Source: Herbaspirillum seropedicae
GTDB lineage: Bacteria > Pseudomonadota > Gammaproteobacteria > Burkholderiales > Burkholderiaceae_D
Length of the DNA stretch: 64,000 nucleotides
Assembly (NCBI RefSeq): GCF_001040945.1
Contig: NZ_CP011930.1
Location: 1,178,001 to 1,242,000 of the forward strand
Direction: 5' to 3'
The notes below the pieces were generated by a model. The model ran no database searches, was not told the DNA's origin, and saw nothing but the letters and a program-made list of their open reading frames with translations. Positions 39,501-51,500 of the stretch are shown in pieces (position 1 is the first letter of the stretch; each line of letters opens with the position of its first letter). A program made the position numbers and the translations under genes.

Positions 39501-42500
39501 ACGGCGGCCAGATTGTTGTCGTTCACCAGCGGGGTGCGCTCGGGATTGTCCTTCACCAGGCCGATCTGCGCGTAATCGGTAGCGGTGGGTTCGGCTCCAC
39601 TGTTGGTCTTGGCGTAGAGCGCGATCTTTGCTTGCGCGGTCCTTGCCAGGTTGGCGGTGGTGATGACGCTGCCCAGATCGGATACGGCAGCCGCATTGGC
39701 CTTGGCGGCCAAGGCGCTGAGCACGGCGGCGGCTGCGGGGGCGGCTTCAGGGGCGGTGCTGCCAGCCGGCATCACGCCCAGATTGGCCAGTTTCTCCACG
39801 CTGAGCGCACCCGTCACCTCGCTTTGTTCGTAGGCCTTGGGCGCACCAGCCAGGGCGGTGATGGCCTGGGCCGTCTCGAGCAGCGCGAGCAGCTTGGCGG
39901 GACCGTTGATGAGGGTGTGATTGCCTTGGCGGTCCAGCGAGGAATGCAGCAGGTTGAGGGCGTCATTGCTGTGACCAGCGGCGACGGTCACGCCGACCTC
40001 GGTAAGCAGGGTCTTGAAGCCAGGGCGCGTCAGGTCGGTCAGCGCGGCCGTATCGGGGCGGCCATTGGCGAGGGTGAAGAGGGTGTTCCAGTTATTCGCT
40101 AGCTTCTGGATGTCCGCTGCCGTGGCGACCTGGGCGGCGTTGATATTGGTGCTCAAGAGGCTGGCCGCGACGCTGACGGCGTTGTCGGCGAGCACACCAC
40201 CGGTGACGGTGAGGCCGATGTCCTTGAGGTCGGCCGCGGTGGGGCGGTCGGCATCATTCGGGAAGTTTGCCGGTGCGGGGCTGAGCTTGGCATAGGCCTC
40301 CACTTTCTCGAAGGCGCGCATGGCCTTGCTGACCAGGGCTTGCAGTTCCGCAATCGTATCAACCTGGGCGCCATCATTGCTGCTGGCGCGGATGGCGTAG
40401 AGGGCGGCGCTGGCGGCCTTGAGGTTGTTGGGGAGGGTCAGGGCGGACTGGCCTCGGTCACCTGCGTGGATACCCAGTTGGGAGAGCTCATCCACGCTCA
40501 GATGGTCAGGCTGACCATCCGTGACGGTCGCGGCGGCCTGGTCGATCAGCTTGCCGGACAGAGTAGCCAGCGTGTCCAGCTGGGCCGGGGTGGCTATGGC
40601 TGTCGGATTGGCTGCGCGGTCCACCAGATCGTTGAGCAGGCGCAGCTTGGCGGCTGCGGTGGCAGGGTTGGCGTCCGCCTTCAATTGGGTCAAGAGGGCG
40701 GTCTCCAGGCCAACGTTCTTGTAGTCGTTGGCGGAGGGCAGATTGCCCGCAGCGGTGTTGCTGTTACCATCGGCTATGCCCAGCAGCTTGGCATAGCTGT
40801 TGACGATGTTCTGCACGTCCTGCGGTGTGCCGGCCTGGAGTCGGCCTACCGGGGTCGAGGCTAGGGCGCTGTTGAGCGCGGCGAGGATGACCCTGCCGAC
40901 TGCCGCCGGTTCTGTGGGCAGGGTGACTGCGATGTTTTCATAGTCTGTCGCGATGGGGGCGCTCAGGGCGCTGTTGCCGGCGTAGTCGCGGATCTTCTGT
41001 TGCGCGGCGATGGCGTTCGTCGATAGTGTTTGCAGTTTGTCCAGGGTATCGACCTTGTCCAGCGTGGTGGTCTTTTGCAGCTTGAAGAGGACGGCGGGCA
41101 GGTCTTCGTCGGTCAGGCCGGTCACGCCGATGAGGGTCAGGTCTTCCTTGGACGGCGCTTGCGCACCATCGCTGTTGACGTGCGCGATCACCTTGGCGAC
41201 GACCTTCATCAAGTCGGTGATCTCCTTCGGGGTGTTGACCTTGTCGGTGGCCAGCTTGTCGATGACGCTGTTGAGCAGGCTGAGCTTGGCAGGCTGGTCG
41301 GCGAAGCCCTGGGGCAGGTCGATGCCGAGCTTCTTGTAGTCATTGACGGTGACGGTGATTCTGGCTGTGGCATCCGGATTGATGTTGTTGCTCATGCCAT
41401 CGGCCAGTGCCAGGACCTTGTTGTAGATATCGACGATCTCCTGCACGTCCTTGGCGGTGGCGGTCTGGCTCTCGCCGACCTTGGCGGTGGCCAGGCTGGA
41501 AAGGACGGCGAAGCGGCTCTGGCTCATGCCGTCGGTGCGGTCGCCGGTGGCCGTGGCGTGCTGCGCCGAGCCGGTCACGCCCATGGCTTCGAAGTCTGCC
41601 TGGGTGGGCAGGGCCGGGAGGCTGTCTTCGGCGCCGACTTCGCCGTTGCTGACGTCCTTGGCGTACTTGACGATCTTGCGGTGGGCGTCGCGGGCGTTCT
41701 GGGCGACGCGCTTGAGTTTGGCCAGCGTATCCAGATCGTCCGGGGACTTGAAGCGGATGGCGGCCATGAAGGCGCTTTGAGAGGCGCTGTCCACATCGGC
41801 GCTTGCGCCATCGATGCTCAGTCCCAGCTTTGTCCACTCATCGATCTCAATGATGATCGCCGGGGCGTTTGCGTTCGCCTTCAGGTCGGCGTCAGCCTGT
41901 CGCATGACGCGGTTGACGAGATCGTCCAGTTTCTGCGCTTGCAGCGCCGTCACGGTGGAGACGGCTGCGAAGCTGGGCAGCCGGTCCAGGGCCTCATTGA
42001 GCAGCTTGATGTTGGCGGGGCTGTTGTCCACGGTCAGGCGCAGGGCGGTCAGCTCGTCGTAGGTGAGATGATCGCCGGGCTCGGGTGATCTATCAGTGCT
42101 GGTCAGCTGGCGCAGCTTGGCGGCGGCAGTGGCGATGGTTTGCACTTGCTTGAGCTTGAGTTGGCCCAACTGCTCGGCGGGATAGCCTTGCAAGGCGCTG
42201 TTGATCAGCGTCAGCGTCCCGGGGGTGGCGCCGTCTTGTTCAAGGATCTGCTTCACGCCCAGTGTTTCCAGATCCGTGCGGGTGGGGGCTTGTGCGCTGG
42301 TGGCAGAGGCTGGGGTGGCGGCATGGTCCGCCACCTTCTTGGCTAGCGCCACCAGCACGTCGATCTTGGCGGGGGTATCGACGGTGCTCTTGTTGATGGG
42401 CTGGGCGTCCAGGGCGCTGCTGAGCAGGCCCAGGAGGGCCTGGGCGTGTTTTTTCTGGGCGTCAGTCAAGTTGGCGTCGTCTGGGTTGGGCAAGCCAGTT

Positions 42501-45500
42501 TTGCTCACCCCGATGCGGATCAGTTCGTCGCGGCTGATCGGGGCGCCGGGCAGATTGCCCGGGGTGCCGTCGGCGGCTTCGAGGATGCGCTTGTAGGCAT
42601 CGACGATGTCCTGCAATTTGCTCTTGCTGCCCACAGCATCGGCATCGGCCAGGGCTTTCACGGCGGCGTTGATCGAGTCCAGATTGGCTGTGGTCACATG
42701 GTTGACGCCAGGGCGGGTGTAATTTTCCACGGCTGGCACGACTACCGTTTCGGTGCCGTTCTCCAGCCGGGTGGGCGTGTTGGTGGCGTAATTGCGGATG
42801 AGCTTGATGTCCTTCAACAGGCCGTCGATGAGGCCTTGCAGTCTGGTGCTGGTGTTGATGGCGGCCGCCGTGGTGGTGGCCTCGCTGATCAGCGTGCGCA
42901 CGTTGGTCATCGTGCTCTCGTCCTCGACACCGTTGATGCCCAGGTTCTTCAGATCGTCGAGAGTGATCGACGCAGCGGCAGCGGCATTGCCCGCTCCCGC
43001 CAGCACCCTGCCGGCAGAGGCGTGGATTGCTTCGATCTCGGCGGGTGTATCGACCTTGTCCCAGTTGACGGCGTCGAGGGCGGTGGTGAGCAGGTTCAGA
43101 TGGTGCTCATCGACCGGTGCGTGGCTGAGGTTGACGCCGATCTTCTCCAGTTCAGCCTGGGTGGGCAGGGCGGTTGAGTTGACCGGGTCGGTGTCAGCGC
43201 GCTTGCCATTGGCGGCGGCGTGGATCTTGTCGTAGATGTTGGTGATCTCTTGTACTTCCAACCAGCTATCGGCCTTATTGCCCGTGACGAAGGCCGTGGC
43301 CAGCACGGCGTTGATGGCGTTGACTTCATCGGCGTCGATCTTGCGCACACCGATCTGCTTGTAGTGGTCCAGGGTGGGGATGTCTGCTGCCTCCGTCGAG
43401 TTGCTCTCGGCGTAATTCTGGATCTTTTGCAGGGCGGCGATAGCGTTGCCCCTCAGCTCCCCCAAGGCGTCCACGGACTTGATCTTCTGCCCATTCGGGC
43501 CACTGGTGCCGATGGCGTGCAGGATCGCCTGTTGCTGATGCTCGTTGAGATTGCCGATGTCGATGCCCAGCAGCCGCAGGTCGTCCACAGTCGGCACGGC
43601 TGCGGTGTCGGGCTGGGCGGCGCTGTCCATGAGCTTATTGACGGTATCAAGCAGGGCTTGCACCTCGGCGACCGTATCGACGTCAGCGGCGCTCTTGCGG
43701 TCGATGACGCTGCCCAGCAGGGCGGCGGCGGAACCGTCAGGGTCCCTGTCGCTGGCGGCGTTGCCCATGCTCAGGCCCAGCGCGGCGTAGGCATTGGCGT
43801 CGGGTAGGTTGGCGTCGAGCGTATTGGCTGCGCCGTCGGCCATGGTGGTGATCCTGGCGGCGATGGTAGCGGCGGCGCTCAGCTTGGCGTGGTCCTTGAT
43901 GGCGTCGAGGCTCAGTTTTTCCTTGAGCGCGCTGTCGAGCAGCGGCTTGTTGGCGGCGGTGACCTTGTCCGTTCCCTGGTCCAGGCCCAGGGTGTGGTAG
44001 TCGGCCAGGGTCGGCGCGATGCTGGTGCTGGATTGCTTCCAATCGATCACATGTTGATAGGCGTCGATGATGCCCTTGATCAGGGCTGGATCGCCTGCCT
44101 TGGCTTGGTCGATGGGCGTGCTCGCCAGCGTGCTGTTGATCGCGCCGAGGTTGTTGACCGTGACCAGGGGGCTGCGGTCGTTCTTGACCAGGCCGATGTT
44201 CAGATAGTCGTTGGCATCGGGCGCAGGGCTGGCGGCGTCCTGGGCGTGGGCGGTGATCTTGTTGTGGGATGCAATCGCCGTGCGGACGATGGCCGTGATC
44301 TTGGTCATGCTGTCGAGCTCGGCCACGCTGGCCTTCGCGGCGAGGGCGCTGAGTACGGATGCGCCAACACCATCCTCGGCGCCGGCGGGAAGTACGCCCA
44401 GCGCCGTCAGTTTTGCCTTGGATAGCTTATTGGCAGACGAGTCCGTCAGATCGGCTGCCGCATAGGCTTTCGGGTGGCCTGCCAAGTCGATGATGGCCTG
44501 GGTGGTGTCGAGCAGGGCCAGCAGCTTCTTGGGCGTATTGATGGCGCTGGTGTTGGTGCGCGCGTCCAGTGCATCCAGTGCGGATTGCAGCAGGTTGAGG
44601 GCCTGGTCGCTCGTGGCGGCGGGAAGGTCCAGCCCCAGATCGGTCAATAGCGGTTTGAAGTTGGCGCGATCGGCATCAGTGTCGCGGTTGGTCGCGCCAT
44701 CGGCTAAAGCCAGCAGCGTTTGCCAGTGATTGAGCAAAGTGGTCAGCTTGGGCATCGTGTCGATGCTTGTCTTGGTGATGCTCGCCGTAGCCAGGCTGGC
44801 GGCGACGCCGATGGCGTCGTCTTGCTTGACCAGCGCAGGCACGATCAGGCCCATGGCTTTGAAATCGGCTGCCGTGGGGCGGTTTGCGTCGGTGAGGAAG
44901 TCGCGGGGTTCGTCCGTCAGTTCAGCGTAAGCGATGATCTTCTTGTAGGCATTGATCGCATCGGTAACGACCTTCTGCAGCTCGCTCTTGCTGTCCACCT
45001 CCGCGCCTGTATTAGCGCTGGCGGCGATGGCGTAGAACGCGGCGGGCAGGGCGGCGGCATGCACAAGGGCGTCCAGCGCCGGTGCGGCGGCGTTGCCGGA
45101 CTGGATGCCCAGGGCGATCAGATCGGCGGGGCTCAGGGTATTGACGATGGTGCCGTCGTCATTGGGGTCGCTATGCGCCAGTGCGATCACCTTGTTCACC
45201 AGCCTTCCCAGCGTGTCGATCTTGCTGGGGGTATCGACATCGGTTTTTGCCTTGCTGGAGATGATGGAGTCCAGCAGGGCGCGCACGGCGGTGTCGGTGC
45301 CGTTGGTGGTGTCGGTGGTGACGCCGGGGATGTCTGCGCCGATGTCCTTGAAGTGCTGGGCTTGCAGGGCAGGGATGTCAGTGTCGGGGAGGTCGCCGTT
45401 GGCGCGATTGAGGATGGCGTCATAAGCCACGACGATCTTCTTGATGAGCTCGGGCGTGTTGGCCCTGTCCTTATCGATGGCGATGGTCTGCAGGGCGGCG

Positions 45501-48500
45501 TTGACGGGAGCCAGAAGGTCGGCAGTCACCAGCTTCGGGCGAGCCTGGGTCGGGTCTGCAAGGGCGGGGCCGACCAGGCCGATGTTGAAGTAGTCCTCTG
45601 TCGTGGGGGTATTGGCAGCCGAACTGTCGGCGTCATTCCTTTCTGCATAGAGGCGGATTTTTCTCTGGGCAGCGTCGGCGTTACCGACCAGCTTTTGCAG
45701 CTTGTTGAGGCTATTGACGTCGCTGCCATCGGGACGGCTACCGGCAATGGCGGAGCGGATGGCGGCCCAGTTGATGATCGCATTGTCGGCGTTCTTTTCG
45801 ACGCCGTTAAATTTCACCTCCAGCTTTTCCAGTAATTTCTGCGTCAGCTCGGTGTCAGTTCTGCCGGCGACGGTGTCCATCAGCGCCTGGATGGCGTCGA
45901 GCAGATCGGCCAGCTTGGCCGGGATGGTGATGGGGCGGTTCTCATCGTCCTTGGTCAGTTTGCCGATGGTGCTGGCGTCGATGATCTCGCCCAGAAATGC
46001 GATGCCAGCAGTTCCGGCGGCGTCGAGCTTGCTCGGTTCCAGGCCAAGGGCTTCAAAGTCTGCTCTGGTGGGCTTGGGGACGGCAGTCACTGATCCACCA
46101 TCGGCGGCATTCACCACATGCTGGGCAGCGGTGATGATCTTTTGCAGCAGCACGGCGCTAGCCGCTTTCGCGCCGGTGACGGGGCCGGATTGCAGCGCAT
46201 CGTTGACTACGGTGAGGTAGTCGTCGCTGATCTCAGGGTTTCCCCGCTTGGGCAATTCCAGGCCGATCGCACGGAAGTCATCCTCGGTCGGAACGGGGCC
46301 GCTGTTGGTCTCGGCGTAGAGACGGATCTTTTCCTGGGCGGTGATGGCTGCGGTGGCCAGCGTTTGCAGGTCCGTCAGGCTGGCAATGCCAGTGCCATCG
46401 TTAACGGTGGTCTGTACCTTGTGCAGCAGCACGGCGACTTGATTGTCGTTGGTGATGCCGGTCAGGCCCAGGTCGGTCAACTCTTGCAGGCTCAGGCGCA
46501 GGTTCGTTGGCACTTCCTCATACTTCTTCGGATGGCTGTCCGGTATTTCTCCGACGGCGGCCAGCTGCATCAGCTTGTCCACGGTGATGGCCAGCTTGTT
46601 GAGCTCGGCCACCGTGTCGATCTTCTCGGTGGACAGGGCTTTCACGACGCCGTTCAACAGGCTCAGGGCGTGGGTGCGCTTGGTCTCGGGGGAAGTCTTG
46701 GGCAGGGCGATGCCGATCATCGCGTAGTCTGCGTCGGTGGGGGCAGCCGCGCTGCCGCCGTTGGCGTGGGCCAGCACTTTGCCGTAGGCGTCGGCGATGG
46801 ATTGCAGCTGCTCGATGGTGTTGAGGTCGCTGACCTTGTGGGTGGCGGGAGTATCGTCGCTGCGGGGGACGCCCGTCGTGGTATCGATGGCGTTGCCCTT
46901 GAACTGGACGGCGTCGAGGAAGGCCTTGCGGTGGGTCTCATCCTTGATGGTCAGGCCGGCCTTGACGAGATTGCTCCTGCTTAAGTGGGTGTTGAAGGAT
47001 TTGACCACGTCGCTTGCGTCTTCCTTGGCCAGGCGGATCAGGTCGGCGGCGGTCTTGGCCAGGTCGGTGATCTTGGCGGGGGTGCCGACCTCGTCGTCGG
47101 TGCGCAGGCCAACGATGCTGTTGAGCAGGCCCAGCTTGTCGGGATCTGACTGCTGGGTGGTCGGGCTCGTGATCTTGACGATGCCGATGGACGTGTGGCT
47201 CAGCGCCACACCGATCTTGACATACTGGTCTGCCTTGAGCGCCGCAGCGAGGGCGGCATTCTCAGCACTGCCGTCGGCGGCCTCCAGGATGGCCAGGTAG
47301 GAACGGACCACGTTCTTGATCTTGCTACGGGTGCTCACATCGTCGCGGGTGAGGACGTCAACGGCGGCGTTGATGTAACGCAGGTTGGCGTCGGTGACCA
47401 GTGCAGCGCCGCCGGAGTTCACGATGCCGGCATCGCGATAGGTTTGCACCGTGGGAGCCGGCTTGCTGTTGTCGTCGGCGTAGTCGCCGATGGCGATGAG
47501 GGACTCATTGAGCTTATTGATGATCGCCTGCAGCTTGGCGACGCTATCGATGTCGGCGGCGGGTTTGCCGCGCAGGGCGTTAAAGATGTCATCAAGGTTG
47601 CTGTCTCGCTCCCCGTTTTCATCGATGACGAGTCCGCTTGCGATACCGGTGATTCCCAGTCGCTTGCCCTGCTGCTCCCAGTTCGTGCGCACTTCGTCGG
47701 TCAGCGTTGGCGGCAGCGAACCCGCAGGCTGGGCGGCGATGTCCATGAAGAAGGCCACGGCCTCGCCGATTGCGCTGATCTCGGTCACGTCATCGACGTG
47801 AGAACGCGGCTTGTACTTGAGCGCATCGTCAAGCAGCTTCAGGCGGGCGGGTTCGGGTGTTCCCATGTTGACGCCGGGGATGGAGATACCCAGCCTGGTG
47901 AAATCCTCGGCGCTGGGGTCGGCGTCGGGGGTAGCGTCGGGCACGTTGTTGGTGGTGCCGTTGCTGCCTTCGGCTTCGTTGGCTTCGGCCAGGATGCGCT
48001 GGTAGGTGTCGATGAGCGTCTTGAGCTTGCGGGGGGAGCTGATGCTGGCGAATTGCACCGCATCGATGGCGGTCAGCGCGGCATTGGCCAGGGTGGCGTC
48101 GGTGACGGACACGCCCACGGCGGCCAGTGCCTTGAGCAGATCATCGGGAGTGGGGCCGAATGGCGCCGCCGTGCCCAGGGTAGTCGTATTACGCGTTCCA
48201 TCGGCCAGTTCATGGATGGCGCGCAGGACGTCGATTCCTTTCTGGATATTGGCCACATCCTGCGCGGTGGCCTTGGGCATGGCGTCGAGCCAGGCGCGGA
48301 CATAGTTCAGCAGTGACGCAGGCGTACTGGCATCCAGCCCGGTGAGGCCCAGCGTGGTCAGTTGTTCCACGCTAATGGCTGCGGCGGCGGTGCTGAGGGT
48401 GTCATCGGGGTTGGCGTTACCGTCGGCGGCGGCCAGGATGGCTTTGTAGGCGTCGATGAGGGTCAGCAGCTTGGCTGGGGTGTTCACCTTTTCGCCCGTC

Positions 48501-51500
48501 ACGGCCGGGGTGCGCAGGGCGCTGTTGAGTGCTTCGACGGCCTTGGTCGGGGTCTCGGCGTTGTCCAGTTTCTGCGCCAGGTCCAGGCCGACCTGCTTGT
48601 AGGTGGTCAACGTGGGCGTGGGGGTGCGGGGGGTATTGTTTGCATAATCGATCAACTGCTGCTGTGCTTGATGGGCCTTGTCGGCCAGGTCTTGCAGCTT
48701 GAGCTTGCCATTGGTCGTGCCTGCGACGGCGCTGCCGTCATCGGCGCTGTCGGCCAGGGCCGCCAGCACGGCGTTGAAGGTGAGGTCGTCGAGCCTTTCG
48801 ATGCCAGCGGCGGTCAGTTCTTGCTTGCTGACAAATTTGTCCTCGAGCTTACCGCGCACCTGCGCCATGACGTGAGCGGCGGTTGTCGCCAGGAGGTCCA
48901 GCTTGCTCACCAGCTCCACCCTGGAATTGGGCGAGGCATCCACCAGGCTGTTGAGCACCGCCAGCACAGCGGCCCCGTCGTCACTGCCCTCAAAGACGGT
49001 GGGGGCTACGCCCACGTTGGTGTAATCCAGTTTGGTCAGCGAGCTGGCGTTGTCGTCGGCTGCGCTGTTGGCTGCGGCCAGGATGCGTCCGTAGCTGACG
49101 ACAATCTCCTGTACCTTTTCCGGCGTTTTGGTGTTGTTGCTGTTGACCGGGCCGCTGGCGAGGGCGGAATTGATGCTGGCGATGTTGCTGTCATTGACGT
49201 CTTTCACGCCCATGTCGTGGTAGTCGCCGGTTGTCAGGGAACCAGCGTTATTGTCGGCGTAGGCATTGACCTTCAACTGGGCCGTGTGGGCCTTCCTGGC
49301 GATCTCTTGCAACTTGAATAGGGTGTCGATCTCAGCGCCGTCGTCACTGCCCAGCCGGATGACGGCAAGGATAGCGCGCTGGCTCTCGTCGTGCAGATTT
49401 TGCACGCCCAGCCGCGCCAGCATGTCCTTGAAACCAGTTATCCATGCGTCGGTGGCGGTGTTCTTGGCGGTCTCGTCATCCCAGCCGGCGACGGCGCGCA
49501 CGGTGTTGGCGGCGTTGGTGAAGGTGTTGAGCTTGTCAACGGTGGCAATGTCGCTCGGCTGCTTGCCCTTCAGGGCGGAATTGAGCAGGGTGAGGGTGTT
49601 GGTGTCGGTGGGCTGTTGCGCGCCGACGGTCTCATAGGTGGCGATGGTAGGGCCGGGAACGGCGTCGCTGCTGTTGCCCGGGTGTTTCAACAGGGTCTGC
49701 CAGGCTGTGGCGATGATTTGCAGCTTGCCTGGATCGGCTACGTTGTTTCCGGTGATGGCTGTGGTGGCCAGCGAGGAATTGATGGCCTGGGCCTGCTGCT
49801 CGTCGGTCATGCCGCGGATACCCAGGTCACGATAATCACTGAGCGTGGGCGTGGGCGCGGTGGTGTTGTCGGCATACGCACGGATCTTGGCCGAGGCGGT
49901 AATCGCCTTCTGAATCACGTTGTCCAGTTGTTCACGCGTGGCCACGTCGTTGCCGTCGTTCTGGCTGCCGGCCACGCCCCAGCGCGCTAACTCGATCTGC
50001 GCGGCGGTGAGGGGGTGGGCCAGATGCAGCTGGTTCAGTTCTTCGGCCTTGAAACTGGCGGCATTCGTGGCATCGGCGTCTTGTCCTGCCAAGAGGATGA
50101 CGCGGGCGGCGATGTCGGCGAGCTTCTTCACCTTGTCGACGCGGTCGATCTGGCTGCGGCTGGCGTCGGCGCTGTCAAGCGCGTCGTTGAGCAGTTTGAC
50201 GGTGTTGTTGACAGCGTTGTTGCGCGTAGCTGGGCTGGCGTTTTCGGCGGCGCTCTTGTCCAGGTCCTGGACGCCGATGTTGCGGTAATCCTCTGCCGTG
50301 GGCAGTTCTCTGGCATTGCCTGCCACACCGTCGGCCAGTGCCAGGATGTGGTTATAGGAGCCGACCAGGGTAGCCAGCCTGGGCCAGGAGTTGATCTTTG
50401 GACCCTTCACTTCACGCAGGGCGCTGTTGATGGCGGCGAGGTTGCTGGCGTCTACGGCGGTGTCGCCATTGAGAAGCGCGTTCCTGTAGTTGCTGACGAA
50501 CGGCTCCGTTTGGGCCGGATTTTGCTCATCGATGGGTACTTTACCATTCGCATAATTGATCAGGATGGTCAGCGGACCCACCACGTGCTTGACCAGCGCC
50601 TGCACTTCGGCCCAGGTGTCGATCTGGTCGATGACCCTGTCTGCAGCGGGCAGGCTCAGACTACGCAGAGCAGGTGGTACGTTGTTGAGCTGGTCGACCA
50701 CATCGTTGAGATTGTCTGCGATCACCCCGTCGAATTTCAGGTCTGTGAAATCCGCCACAGTGGGGGCTGCACCCGCAGTCTGTCCAGCCGGCTGGCCGGC
50801 GCGTTGCGCGATGCGATTGGCGGCTGCGGCCATGCCATCGAGCTCGGTGATGGGAGCGACCTCGCCGGCCGTCTTCCGATCAATGGCCCCACCCAGAATC
50901 TTGGCCCCGGCCTCAGTGAGCGGCGGCTCCACACCCAGCGCGGCATATTCCGCTAGCGTGGGCAGGTCCGCCGTGGCGGTATCGTCCCTCGTATTGGCCA
51001 GCTTCAGCACCTTCAGATAGGCGTCGGTGGCGGCCTGGACCTTGGTGATGGAATCGGACTTGTCAGCCGGCAGCTTGCGCAGTGCGCTGTTGATGGCGCT
51101 TAGTTGCGCAGCCTGTTCCTGCGCATCCCGCGACAGGTTGAGGATGCCCATGTCGAAGAAGTCCTGGTAGTTCGGCGCGGTCTCTTTGCCCGGATCGCCG
51201 TACTCACTGACCTTGCGAAGGGCATCATCGGCCTTGCGGCGCGCTTTGCCGATCTCGGCGGCCAGCGCAGTGCTTTCGTTGACTTGCTCGGCATCGCTCA
51301 GGGTGCTGAGATGGTTGACCATGGCCGGCACGTACTCCGGCGGCACCGTCGTACTCGCACCACTGAGCAGTTCGTCGAATTTGCTGACGCCTTCGCCCTT
51401 GAGCGCTTTACGGGCGTCGTCCATGGCCTGTTCCAGCGAGGCGCTGGCGCTTTGCACCGCCAGTTGGGCGGTGGCCTTGTCGGTCTGGCGGGCGGCCAGG

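Noticed and set aside
35680..51180. Repeat array considered as a CRISPR or non-coding satellite
   Set aside because: Period is 180-225 bp with coding-frame conservation and protein-level motif, without constant repeats and unique spacers.
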